Positions 43,150-51,834 are shown, counted from the stretch's first letter. The stretch is 64,000 bases of DNA from Microbacterium oxydans (GCF_006540085.1 NZ_BJOG01000001.1:1054001-1118000); one strand, 5' to 3'. A program made the numbers and translations. Notes: generated by a model not told the origin, from the letters alone.

Positions 43150-44168
43150 CGGCGCTGCACACGTACACCAGTTACGGGCGCAGTGCGGGAAGCGCACGGG
43201 TCCGCGTCTTCGACTGGCTCGACAGGCTGGAGGTGCCCGCGGTCACGCACTCGTATCTCGGCGGTGCGACCAACTCCGGACGGTCTCTCCTGAAGTCTCC
43301 TCGGCGGCTGCTCGCGGCCGAGGCGGAGCTGCGTCGCAGGCCTCCGCGCGACGCGCGAGTGCTGGTGTCGCGGCAGGCGAGTCCGCTGAGCCGCGGCGGT
43401 GTGGAGAGACGTCTGCTGAGTGGCGAGCGCGTCGGGATCTATGATTTCGACGACGCCCTCCACCTCGACCGCCGGGGCCCGTTCCCGAAGGCGGCGATCT
43501 GGCGAGCGGCGGCCGGCGCGGCCGACGTCGTCATCGCGGGAAACGCCACACTCGCCGAGGCGGCGAGTCGGATCAACCCTCGCGTGACCGTGATCCCGAG
43601 CTGCGTGGATCCGGCGGACTACTCGCGCAAGACGAGCTTCGACATCGGGGAGACGCCGCGCGCGATATGGATCGGCTCGCCCGCCACGGAGCGCTATCTG
43701 CGCGACATCGAGTCTGCGCTGCTGTACGCGCATGAGCGGACGGGCATGCGGCTCACCGTCGTCAGCGCGGGGGACGCGGAGCTCGGACCGCTGGACGCGA
43801 TCGTCGACCGGGTGGCGTGGTCGCCGCAGACCTTCGGTGCCGTGCTCGCCGACGCCGATCTCGGGCTGATGCCGACACCGGATTCCGCCTGGTCGCGAGG
43901 CAAGTGCGGCTACAAGCTGCTGCAGTACGGCGCGGCCGGGCTTCCGATGATGGGCGACCCGGTCGGGGTGAACGCCGAGATCCTGCGCAGAGGTGACGGC
44001 ATCGCGCCCGAGAGCGCGGACGACTGGGCGGACGCTCTCACCGGCTTCTTCTCGGAGAGCGCGACGCGACGTGCTGAGCGTGGAGCCGCAGGTCACCGCA
44101 CAGTCCGGGATCACTACAGCTTCTCGGCGTGGGAGTCGGTCTGGCGTCAGGCGGTGACCGGCAGCTGA
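43146..44168 (+). CDS. Glycosyltransferase (GT4-like)
   Basis: 340 residues. The N-terminal half contains IYDFDDALHLD near residue 98, an acidic stretch common in this branch. The C-terminal half has the nucleotide-sugar site (AIWIGSPATERYL near 177, then GKCGYKLLQYGAAGLPM near 252). Last gene of the rightward run. Its final 22 bases overlap the end of the convergent flippase gene. Confidence 0.82.
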   Translation: MTALHTYTSYGRSAGSARVRVFDWLDRLEVPAVTHSYLGGATNSGRSLLKSPRRLLAAEAELRRRPPRDARVLVSRQASPLSRGGVERRLLSGERVGIYDFDDALHLDRRGPFPKAAIWRAAAGAADVVIAGNATLAEAASRINPRVTVIPSCVDPADYSRKTSFDIGETPRAIWIGSPATERYLRDIESALLYAHERTGMRLTVVSAGDAELGPLDAIVDRVAWSPQTFGAVLADADLGLMPTPDSAWSRGKCGYKLLQYGAAGLPMMGDPVGVNAEILRRGDGIAPESADDWADALTGFFSESATRRAERGAAGHRTVRDHYSFSAWESVWRQAVTGS

Positions 44169-45301
44169 TCCGCGCGGCGGGCGACGAGCAGCCAGAAGAG
44201 CGACGACAGCAGGGTGGAGAGGGCGTATGCCCAGATCGCCCCGCTCAGTCCGCCCAGCAGAGCACCCACCAGCGGCCCGACGACGCCTAGCGCGGTCTGG
44301 ACGAGCCGGGCTGCCAGCAGGTCGCGTCGTGAGGCCCGCAGCCTGGACACGATGTAGAAGGTGTGTCCCACCATGTTCGCCATGACGAAGATCGCGGTCG
44401 GTGCGGCGAACGGAATGAGGTCCCGGAGAGTGCCGAGCGGCCAGGACGTCTCGCCGAGCAGCAGCAGCACCCCGGCGGCGAGACCGCCGAGCACGATACC
44501 TCCGGCCACGACCGCGCCGACGGTCGCCGCAGACATCCGCAGTCGGGCGATGCGCGGCCGGATCGGATTCAGCAGCAGGCGCACCGGTGCGGCGACGTTC
44601 GACACGGCGCGGTAGACACCGAACGGGCCTACTCCGAGGATGGGGGCCAGCGCGTAGGGGGTACCGATCGATGAGGCATCCATGATCAGGGAGTCTCGGA
44701 CGAGAGGGGCGATGGCGGCCCACCGCCGACGCGTCCAGCGCACGAGCACGCCAGGGCGACCCAGAGCCGGCCACCTCGAGAACACGGCGGCGACGACGCT
44801 CGACGCCGCCCAGGTGCCGAGCACCCAGGAGAGCTCGCCGCTATGGAGGGTGAGGGTGACGACGCTGAGTGCGACGGCGACGATGGCGGCGATGGCGTCA
44901 CCGAGGACCGACCCGCGTGTGTCGCCGTTCTCGACCGCGTAGAACCGTGCGGTCGAGCGGTAGGCGCTGCCGCCGATGGCGAGCGCGATCAGCCACCAGT
45001 ACGGCGTCAGGGGCGAGTTCGTCAGGGAGACGACGAGTGCGGAGACGGCGGCGAAGATCAGGGCGAACTCCGTCGACGCACCGCTGAAGTCCGCCCAGGA
45101 GGTGGGGACGTCCTGGCGTGAACGGGTCGCCGCCTCGCAGATGAGGGAGAGTGCGAGCGACAGCGCGAAGGCGCCGGCGAGATAGACGATCGAGAAGAGC
45201 CCGAAGTCCGTGGGGGCGAGGGTGATGAGGCCGAGGACCTGAACGGAGAGTGTCGCGACCGCGGCAGCCGAGGACGTGAGGATCAGGCGCAGCGAGCTCA
45301 C
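44147..45301 (-). CDS. Wzx-like polysaccharide flippase
   Basis: 384 residues, about twelve membrane helices with few loops, as in MATE-like Wzx flippases. It would turn the lipid-linked repeat unit to the outer face for the Wzy-type protein. The GTG at 45301 overlaps the stop of the dehydrogenase gene (GTGA), so the two are one operon. It converges with and overlaps the glycosyltransferase end. Confidence 0.75.
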   Translation of the reverse strand: MSSLRLILTSSAAAVATLSVQVLGLITLAPTDFGLFSIVYLAGAFALSLALSLICEAATRSRQDVPTSWADFSGASTEFALIFAAVSALVVSLTNSPLTPYWWLIALAIGGSAYRSTARFYAVENGDTRGSVLGDAIAAIVAVALSVVTLTLHSGELSWVLGTWAASSVVAAVFSRWPALGRPGVLVRWTRRRWAAIAPLVRDSLIMDASSIGTPYALAPILGVGPFGVYRAVSNVAAPVRLLLNPIRPRIARLRMSAATVGAVVAGGIVLGGLAAGVLLLLGETSWPLGTLRDLIPFAAPTAIFVMANMVGHTFYIVSRLRASRRDLLAARLVQTALGVVGPLVGALLGGLSGAIWAYALSTLLSSLFWLLVARRADQLPVTA

Positions 45302-46551
45302 AAACGAACGACCCTGGGTCCCGAAAGCCGGCCCTTGGTGTCGAGCACCGGCGTCGGGGACTCGTGCAGCAGCGTCAGGTCGAAGTCCGAGTGGTCGGTC
45401 ACCAGGATGACCAGATCCGCGGCCTCCACCTCCGCAGCGGAGAGCTCCACACGCTCGACGGCGGCCGGCCACCGGTGCGACTCGACGTGGCGGTCCGCAC
45501 CGCGGATGGACGCGCCGAAGGAGGTGAGCAGCTCGATGAGGCGCAGGGAGGGGGACTCGCGGATGTCGGCGGTGTCGCGCTTGTACGCGAGTCCGACCAG
45601 CAGGATCGTCGACCCGTTCAACGAGCGCTGATCCTCGTTGAGCAGCTCCATGGAACGCTGGGCGACGTAGTCCGGCATGTGGTCGTTGACATCGTTCGCC
45701 AACTCGACGAAGCGGAAGCTGCGTCCGAGCTTGCGCCGCACCTGCCACGAGAGGTAGCTCGGATCCACGGGAAGACAGTGACCGCCGACACCGGGTCCCG
45801 GGGTGAACTTCATGTACCCGAACGGCTTGGTCGCCGCCGCATCGATCGATTCCCAGATGTCGACGCCCAGCTCGTGCGCGAACACAGCGAGTTCGTTCAC
45901 CAGGGCGATGTTGACGTGGCGGAACGTGTTCTCGAGAAGCTTGGTGAGCTCGGCCTCCTTGGGCGTGGTCACGCTCACCGTTCGGTCCACGAGGAGGTCG
46001 TAGAAGGCCTTCACCTTGCCGAGTGACTGCTCGTCGATGCCGGAGACGACCTTCGGTGTGTTGACGAAGCCCCACGTGGGGTTGCCTGGGTCGATCCGCT
46101 CCGGGCTGTATCCGACGGCGAAGTCCTGTCCTGCCCGGAGCCCGGACCCGGCCTCGAGGAGGGGGACGAGGATCTCCTCTGTCGTGCCCGGGTAGGTCGT
46201 GGACTCGAGCACGACCGTCGCCCCGCGGGTGAGTCGGGTCGCCAACGATGCTCCCGCCGACTCGATGTAGGAGATGTCGGGGAGGCCCTCGCGGAGCGGG
46301 GTGGGGACCGTGATCACCGCGACGTCGAAGCCCTCGGTGTCGTCGTAGTCGGAGGACGCGAGATAGCGACCGGAAGCGATCGCCTCCTTCAGCTGCTCCG
46401 ACGAGATGTCATCGACGTACGACTCACCGGCGTGCAGAGCGGCGATCCGCACGCTGTCGACATCGAGTCCGACGACGGTCATGCCCACCTGCACGGCGCG
46501 CATGGCTACCGGAAGCCCGACATATCCCTGACCGACGATGACAGCTTTCAC
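45298..46551 (-). CDS. UDP-N-acetyl-hexosamine 6-dehydrogenase (WbpA/TviB/WecC-like)
   Basis: 417 residues, complete UDP-sugar dehydrogenase. NAD motif VGQGYVGLPVA at 6-16, the catalytic Lys/Asn region and the catalytic cysteine in GPGVGGHCLPVDP (near 257). The KPFGYMKFTPGPG context is of the HexNAc-type enzymes rather than UDP-glucose dehydrogenase. Oxidises UDP-HexNAc to the uronic acid. GTG start at 46551 has GGAGGAG 5 bases upstream. Divergent from the DUF4012 gene. Confidence 0.88.
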   Translation of the reverse strand: MKAVIVGQGYVGLPVAMRAVQVGMTVVGLDVDSVRIAALHAGESYVDDISSEQLKEAIASGRYLASSDYDDTEGFDVAVITVPTPLREGLPDISYIESAGASLATRLTRGATVVLESTTYPGTTEEILVPLLEAGSGLRAGQDFAVGYSPERIDPGNPTWGFVNTPKVVSGIDEQSLGKVKAFYDLLVDRTVSVTTPKEAELTKLLENTFRHVNIALVNELAVFAHELGVDIWESIDAAATKPFGYMKFTPGPGVGGHCLPVDPSYLSWQVRRKLGRSFRFVELANDVNDHMPDYVAQRSMELLNEDQRSLNGSTILLVGLAYKRDTADIRESPSLRLIELLTSFGASIRGADRHVESHRWPAAVERVELSAAEVEAADLVILVTDHSDFDLTLLHESPTPVLDTKGRLSGPRVVRL

Positions 46552-46630
46552 GTGCACTCCTCCATGGTGTGGGCGAACCCCCGCCATGGGCGTGCGTCGC
46601 GGTCTGCGACGCTGCTCAGGTCCACCTCGG

Positions 46631-46636
46631 TAGTAT
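46631..46636 (+). promoter_or_regulatory. -10 hexamer TAGTAT (leaderless) for the DUF4012 gene
   Basis: TAGTAT ends 6 bases before the GTG at 46643. It lies in the 91-base divergent gap with the dehydrogenase gene. Confidence 0.6.
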
Positions 46637-46642
46637 ATTGCG

Positions 46643-48454
46643 GTGACCCGAGACTCCAGACGCGCGCGTCGAGCCCAGAACGAGCAGCAGCGTCGAAAGA
46701 GTCGCCGCACCCGGATCATCCTGTGGGTGGTGGGCGTCGTGCTCGCACTGCTCATCGCCGTCGCCGTGATCGCGGCGATCCTCATTCCGAAGGCGCTCGA
46801 CGCCAAGGACAAGCTCGAGGCTTCGGTGCCGCTGGCCCAGAGCATCCCCGGGCTGATCGCCTCCGGCGACACTGCGGGCGCGCAGGCCGCGGCGGAGGAG
46901 CTGACGAAGACCGCCGCTTCCGCGCACGAGCAGACCAGCGGATTCCTCTGGGAATCGCTGGAGTGGGTGCCGGTGATCGGCCCCAACCTCCATGGCGTCC
47001 GCATGGCGACCGCGGCCGTCGACGAGCTGGCCACCAAGGCGCTCCTTCCCGCTTCGGGGATCGACATCGCAGCACTTCGTCCTTCCGACGGCGGGCTCGA
47101 CCTCCAGGCGATCCACGGCATCGGGGACATCGCGCGGTCGGCCGACCAGGCCGTGCGCGATGCCTCATCGATGCTGGCGGGCGTCGATCATGACGCGCTC
47201 CTCGGGCCCGTGGCATCCGGTGTGGAACGCATCGAGAAGGTTCTGAAGCCGGCTGCGAGCACACTCGCCGGCGTCATGCCGCTTGTCGAAGCCCTCCCCG
47301 AGATGCTGGGAGAGGGGGGACCCCGCGACGTGCTGGTCATCTTCCAGAACAATGGAGAGGTGATGTCCGGTGGCGGCACGATCGGCTCCATGGCCCAGGT
47401 GCACATCGACAACGGCGCCATCTCGATCGTGAACCAGTCGTCGGCTTCCGGTCGCGACTTCCCGAACTTCCGTCCGCCGGTCGGGGGAGTGACGCAGGAG
47501 GAGACCGACCTGTACGGCTCGCTGTTCGGCAGCTACGTTCAGGCGCTCACCCGCTCGCCCCGTTTCGACAGGACGTTCGAGATCGCACGCGACATGTGGC
47601 GTGAGGCCAAGGGCGTCGAGGTCGACGCGGTCGTCTCCCTCGATACCGTCGCCCTGAGCTACCTCCTGGTCGCGACCGGGCCGGTCGCTATCCCCGGCGG
47701 TCCGGAGATCTCGAACTCCAACGCGGTGGCGATGCTGCTCGGCGACCTCTACAAGACGTACGAGCCCGCAGAGGTCGACATGATCAACCAGGTCTTCGCT
47801 GGGCTGACACTGCAGAAGCTGATGGGCGGTCAGGTCGATTTCGCCAAGCTGTCCTCTGTGCTCGGGCTCGCAGCGAAGGAGGGCCGGATCGCGATCTGGA
47901 GCGCCCGCGAGTCGGAGCAGCAGCTCATCGCCGGCACGGACCTCGATCGTCGCGGGCCGAGGGCGGCGGAAGGTACGGAGGCGTTCGGCGTCTACTTCAT
48001 CGACTGGACGCCCGGGAAGATGCAGCGGTACATGACCCAGTCGATCGACGTGAGTCAGCCGATCTGCGCCGCCGACGGACGCCGTCACGTGTTCGTGACG
48101 GTGACGCTTGCCAACACCGTCGATCCCGCTTCGGTGCGAGGGCTTCCCGAGTACGTCACCGGCGTCGGGATCGAGACGCCGAAGGGATCGATGCAGGTGG
48201 AGACCCTCGCCTTCGCCCCTCCGGGATACTCGCCGGTCGGGCAGAGGGCAGACGCCGAGCTCGCGCAGTCGGAGGTGCGCAAGGACCAGGAGTTCACCGT
48301 CGGAACGATGCGGTTGACGCTGGCGCCGCAGGAGAGCAGGACGCTCACCTACGAGTTCGTCGCCGACTCCGACGCCCCCACGAAGATCGAGCTCGACAGC
48401 ACCCCGGTCGTCACTCCGACGGTCCTCACGCAGGACGCCGTCACCTGCCAGTGA
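46643..48454 (+). CDS. DUF4012 domain membrane-anchored protein
   Basis: 603 residues. A very basic N-terminus (RRARRAQNEQQRRKSRR) and one membrane helix (about 29-52) anchor a large outside domain of about 550 residues. The DUF4012 core shows VLVIFQNNGEVMSGGGTIGSM (about 231-251) and VVSLDTVALSYLLVATGP (about 330-347). DUF4012 proteins are common in actinobacterial glycan clusters, but no activity is known to me. The frameshifted ligase-like gene overlaps its stop. Confidence 0.85.
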   Translation: MTRDSRRARRAQNEQQRRKSRRTRIILWVVGVVLALLIAVAVIAAILIPKALDAKDKLEASVPLAQSIPGLIASGDTAGAQAAAEELTKTAASAHEQTSGFLWESLEWVPVIGPNLHGVRMATAAVDELATKALLPASGIDIAALRPSDGGLDLQAIHGIGDIARSADQAVRDASSMLAGVDHDALLGPVASGVERIEKVLKPAASTLAGVMPLVEALPEMLGEGGPRDVLVIFQNNGEVMSGGGTIGSMAQVHIDNGAISIVNQSSASGRDFPNFRPPVGGVTQEETDLYGSLFGSYVQALTRSPRFDRTFEIARDMWREAKGVEVDAVVSLDTVALSYLLVATGPVAIPGGPEISNSNAVAMLLGDLYKTYEPAEVDMINQVFAGLTLQKLMGGQVDFAKLSSVLGLAAKEGRIAIWSARESEQQLIAGTDLDRRGPRAAEGTEAFGVYFIDWTPGKMQRYMTQSIDVSQPICAADGRRHVFVTVTLANTVDPASVRGLPEYVTGVGIETPKGSMQVETLAFAPPGYSPVGQRADAELAQSEVRKDQEFTVGTMRLTLAPQESRTLTYEFVADSDAPTKIELDSTPVVTPTVLTQDAVTCQ

Positions 48455-49763
48455 CCGACGCCACGGGCGCGCGCCCGTTTCTGCAGACTCTCGACACGGC
48501 GGCGGACGTGCTGGCCGCGGCGATCCTCGCCTACCTGATAGTCCTGCCCGTGGGGCACAACGCGGTCCTCGTTTCTCTGCTCCTGCTGCTCGGGATGTGG
48601 TGCGTATGGAGAATCGCGCGCCACCCTCGTCGGCTTCCTCCGCTTCTCCTGGCGGCGGCGGGTTGCGCTGTCGGCGCGATTCTCATCGGCGTGATCGGCG
48701 GTGCTGGCAACCCCGGTTTCGCGCACTCACTCATCAGCTGGGTGGCGGCCCCGTTCTCTTCTGGGCATGGGCCAGCCAGATGGACGAGCGTGTGCTCGGT
48801 CTCTTCCTGCGTTTCGCCGCGTGGGCGACCGTCGTCCTGGCTGGCACCGTGCTGGTGCTGTGGACGATGGGTGCGGTGGGGCTCGAACCCGCGGTGTGGA
48901 TCAAGGTCGTCGTCGATGCCGACGTCTCGGGCGCATGGCCGAACGTGATCGTGGGCGTCTACGGAGCGTCATCGCTGATCGCCGTGGCTCCGCTCTGGAT
49001 CGTGGGGATGTTCTTCCAGGGCCGTGCGCTTCCCTCTCGAAAGCTCATGATCGCTGCAGCTGTCCTCGCGACCCTGGCTGCGGTCGTCAGCACGCGGAGG
49101 GCAGCCCTCGCCCTCGGGCTGCTGGTGCCGGTTCTGATCTTCGTCGCCTATCTCGCGGTGGTCGGCCGTGCGTGGTTCACTCGGCGCCACGTCCACGCGC
49201 TGATTGTCGTGGGCGGGGCAGCGGTGCTGACCGCCGTCGCCCTGCTGATCACGCCGACCGGACAGCGCATGAGCGCGGGTGTTCTCGCGCTGCTGACGGG
49301 CAGAGGCGGCACTGCTGACGAGGATCTGCGGATCGAGCAGACGGAGCGTCTCTGGGCGGGGTTCTTGGAATCCCCGGTGTTCGGCCATGGCATCGGTGCG
49401 GTCATCCCGGGTTATGCGCGCAGCGAAGCACGTCCCTGGAACTTCGAGATGCAGTACAACATGCTGCTCTTCCAGGTCGGCGTCGTCGGAGCTCTGCTGC
49501 TGGCAGCGAGCGTGGTGCTCGTCGCGTGGGCTGCGGTCCGTGTCGTGACTCGCCGGGTGGAGGCACGGCCGGCTGTGTTCACGACGGCCGCAGCCGCGCT
49601 GGCGGTGCTCGCGGCGAACGCGCTCAACCCGCTCCTGCAGGCGCCGGGACACTTCTGGGCCGTCTTTCTCCTCGTCGGCGCGGTCACGGCTTTCTGGCCC
49701 TCCCCGGACGTCCGGCCACGCGCCGAGACATCTGGTGATAGCGCGGCGGTTCGTGCAGACTAG
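48451..49763 (+). pseudogene. O-antigen ligase/Wzy-like membrane protein, frameshifted as given
   Basis: Two reading frames together make one polytopic protein. Frame A starts at GTG 48451 (overlapping the DUF4012 stop) and gives three helices through ISWVAA at about 48749. Frame B continues from about 48752 with VLFWAWASQMDERV and runs to 49763 with more helices and the loop FGHGIGAVIPGY typical of O-antigen ligase/polymerase-like proteins. The switch needs one base to be missing in the GGCGGCCCCG stretch (48745-48753). Read in frame A alone the protein turns to unrelated sequence and stops at 48948. Either a real inactivating or phase-variable deletion or a sequencing error. Confidence 0.82.
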
Positions 49764-49796
49764 ACGCACATCGCACACCGCCTCCGAAGGGGAATC

Positions 49797-50009
49797 ATGG
49801 GTATCGAGGACGCCGTCAACAAGGGCAAGGACCTGTACGAGCAGAACAAGGACAAGATCGCCGAGGCGGTCAAGAGCGAGCAGGCCGAGGACATCAGCGA
49901 CAAGGTGCTCGACGGCGTGGCCGACTTCGCCAAGAAGATCGCTCCCGGCGCCGCAGACAAGATCGACGAGATCCGCGACAGCGCCGACAAGGCCGTCGGC
50001 AACGAGTAG
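49797..50009 (+). CDS. Small charged helical protein, MT0933/Rv0909-like antitoxin family
   Basis: 70 residues, no membrane helix, rich in Lys, Asp and Ala with an amphipathic repeat (KGKDLYEQNKDKIAEAV, AEDISDKVLDGVADFAKK). It resembles the MT0933 antitoxin-like family by composition and the MGIEDAVNKGKD start, but no toxin gene follows; the next frame is rpsJ 846 bases away. It might equally be a CsbD-like stress protein. AAGGGG lies 6 bases before the ATG. Confidence 0.65.
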   Translation: MGIEDAVNKGKDLYEQNKDKIAEAVKSEQAEDISDKVLDGVADFAKKIAPGAADKIDEIRDSADKAVGNE

Positions 50010-50127
50010 CACGCAGCACAGCATCTGAGCGGCGAACCACTCCGGTGGGGCGCCGCTCTTCTGTTCCTGCCCGGAGGCTTCGGCTTCGGAATGTCGTCGG
50101 ATGTGGCGCATCCACAGATGTATCCAG

Positions 50128-50133
50128 TAGGAT
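50128..50133 (+). promoter_or_regulatory. -10 hexamer TAGGAT without a start codon at leaderless distance
   Basis: TAGGAT matches the hexamers used elsewhere in the window, but no ATG/GTG lies 6-7 bases after it. Transcription starting near 50140 would therefore make a non-coding RNA. Confidence 0.45.
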
Positions 50134-50139
50134 CATCGA

Positions 50140-50423
50140 GACCGCCTGGGGATCTTGCGGTCGGGGGAGCCGAAGGGGTTCGGTTTCCCGAAGCACGCGG
50201 ACTTCCGCGTACGAAACTGGGGATAAGCGATCTTGGGGATCATCGTGCGACGCGCGCCGTCACGGCGCCTGAGCGTCTCCCTGCCTGCGCGGCGGGTCTT
50301 CCGCCGCGCCCTCGGTCGAGGAGTTCGGCGTCCCTTCACGCCGGGCTACTCGCGTTCGGTGTGCCCCCTCGCACTGAACGCCCTCCCCAAGCGGGGCGAG
50401 GCATGGGGATGCCTCGCCCCGCT
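50140..50423 (+). ncRNA. Candidate structured non-coding RNA
   Basis: Seven stem-loops in a row: 50179-50192, 50195-50210, 50254-50268, 50287-50309 (9-base GCGCGGCGG stem), 50326-50343 (CGGCGT stem, loop CCCTTC), 50353-50380 (loop TGCCCCCT) and the terminator 50390-50423. TGGGGAT occurs three times, at 50147, 50218 and 50234. C-rich loops recall the actinobacterial 6C RNA, and the length of about 280 recalls Ms1-type RNA, but I cannot match either with confidence. Confidence 0.5.
50390..50423 (+). terminator. Strong hairpin terminator upstream of the S10 promoter
   Basis: Perfect 15-base arms (50390-50404 and 50409-50423) with a GGGG loop. No T tract. It separates the proposed RNA from the S10 promoter 70 bases on. 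Confidence 0.8.
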
Positions 50424-50491
50424 ATCTCCTGGGATCTGAGTCGTCTCCGACGCGTCACCGGGACTGCCGGAGGAGCGCGACACGCCCGGGT

Positions 50492-50521
50492 TTGCGCAAG
50501 TGAAATCAGCCGTGGCAGAAT
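50492..50521 (+). promoter_or_regulatory. S10 operon promoter
   Basis: -35 TTGCGC (50492-50497), 18-base spacer, -10 CAGAAT (50516-50521) in a locally AT-richer patch. Transcription from near 50528 leaves a leader of about 330 bases. Confidence 0.55.
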
Positions 50522-50527
50522 AGACAG

Positions 50528-50855
50528 GTTCGATATTCCGTCGCCGCTGTGCGCGCGATGGATCACTGCCAGGGCAGTGCATAGACGGCACCTCCTCCGG
50601 GACGGTGCAGGGTTCTAGGCCGCGGGTAGCAGAACACAACCCCGACACCCCTCTACATGAAGGGTTCTGCCGTGCGCGGCGGAAGGTCGGCATCCGGTCG
50701 CTTCACGGCGTCCGGCTGACAGAAGAACAGTGGTGCAGCAGATCGACTCGCAAGAGCCGTTCTCGTGCCGAGGCGCGAACAGCGCCGACGTGCGTCCAAT
50801 GCCCCAGGGCCACCCGGTCCCGGACGGTAAGACGCTTAAAGAGAGAGAGCAGACA
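50528..50855 (+). promoter_or_regulatory. Long 5' leader of the S10 operon
   Basis: About 330 bases before rpsJ without a gene. GCAGAAC near 50630 can pair with GTTCTGC near 50666, while an earlier GGGTTCT near 50609 competes for the same strand, so alternative folds are possible. In E. coli the S10 leader binds L4 for feedback; a similar role here is inference. Confidence 0.5.
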
Positions 50856-51164
50856 ATGGCGGGACAGAAGATCCGCATTCGCCTGAAGTCGTATGACCAC
50901 GAGGTCATCGACACGTCCGCACGCAAGATCGTCGACACCGTGACCCGTGCGGGCGCAACCGTCGTCGGCCCCGTGCCCCTTCCGACCGAGAAGAACGTCG
51001 TGTGCGTCATCCGGTCGCCGCACAAGTACAAGGACAGCCGCGAGCACTTCGAGATGCGCACCCACAAGCGTCTGATCGACATCGTCGACCCGACGCCCAA
51101 GGCCGTCGACTCGCTGATGCGTCTCGACCTGCCGGCCGATGTCAACATCGAGATCAAGCTCTGA
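50856..51164 (+). CDS. rpsJ: 30S ribosomal protein S10
   Basis: 102 residues, first gene of the S10 operon. It sits in the 30S head and in NusB-S10 transcription complexes. Standard from [15 protein letters not shown] to NIEIKL. Purine-rich AGAGAGAGAG precedes the ATG. Confidence 0.98.
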   Translation: MAGQKIRIRLKSYDHEVIDTSARKIVDTVTRAGATVVGPVPLPTEKNVVCVIRSPHKYKDSREHFEMRTHKRLIDIVDPTPKAVDSLMRLDLPADVNIEIKL

Positions 51165-51172
51165 GGTTCGAC

Positions 51173-51832
51173 ATGGCTGACATCAACTCCAAGGTTTCCA
51201 AGGGCATGCTGGGCACGAAGCTCGGCATGACCCAGGTGTGGAACGAGAGCGGCAAGCTCGTTCCCGTCACCGTCATCGAGCTGGCACCCAACGTGGTCAC
51301 CCAGGTCCGCACGCCCGAGAAGGACGGCTACAACGCCGTGCAGATCGCGTACGGCCAGATCGACCCCCGCAAGGTGAACAAGCCGCTCTCCGCCCACTTC
51401 GAGGCAGCAGGCGTCACGCCGCGTCGTCACGTCACCGAGATCCGCACCGCGGACGCCGGCGACTACAACCTGGGCCAGGAGCTCACGGTCGACGGCACCT
51501 TCGAGGCCGGCCAGCTCGTCGACGTCGTCGGCACGAGCAAGGGCAAGGGCTTCGCCGGTGTCATGAAGCGTCACAACTTCAAGGGTGTCTCGGCTTCGCA
51601 CGGTTCGCACCGCAACCACCGCAAGCCCGGCTCCATCGGCGCATCGTCGACCCCGAGCCGCGTCTTCAAGGGCATGCGCATGGCCGGCCGTATGGGTGGC
51701 GAGCGCGTGACCGTCCTCAACCTCACGGTGCACTCCATCGACATCGAGAAGGGACTCATGCTCGTCAAGGGCGCCGTCCCCGGTGCTCGTGGCCGCATCG
51801 TCTATGTCCGCAACGCAGTGAAGGGTGCCTGA
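51173..51832 (+). CDS. rplC: 50S ribosomal protein L3
   Basis: 219 residues. Assembly-initiating protein near the peptidyl-transferase centre. [13 protein letters not shown] at about 10-22 and the central loop [14 protein letters not shown] are intact. Begins 8 bases after rpsJ. Confidence 0.98.
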   Translation: MADINSKVSKGMLGTKLGMTQVWNESGKLVPVTVIELAPNVVTQVRTPEKDGYNAVQIAYGQIDPRKVNKPLSAHFEAAGVTPRRHVTEIRTADAGDYNLGQELTVDGTFEAGQLVDVVGTSKGKGFAGVMKRHNFKGVSASHGSHRNHRKPGSIGASSTPSRVFKGMRMAGRMGGERVTVLNLTVHSIDIEKGLMLVKGAVPGARGRIVYVRNAVKGA

Positions 51833-51834
51833 TC

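Larger units (their letters stand above)
50010..50855. other. Non-coding stretch between the small helical gene and rpsJ
   Basis: 846 bases without a credible gene. The first half holds a candidate promoter, a chain of hairpins and a terminator (proposed ncRNA). The second half holds the S10 promoter and a leader of about 330 bases. Open frames in it have no consistent composition and are mostly Arg/Pro-rich noise. Confidence 0.7.

Noticed and set aside
48451..49763. Two separate intact genes at this place
   Set aside because: Frame A ends in unrelated sequence, while frame B lacks a start, and the join gives one continuous membrane protein.
49797..50009. Toxin-antitoxin system
   Set aside because: Only a possible antitoxin-like protein is seen; no toxin frame is next to it.
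50091..50618. A 175-codon frame upstream of rpsJ
   Set aside because: Arg/Pro-rich without a domain, crosses the terminator and the S10 promoter, and has no ribosome binding site or proper -10 spacing.
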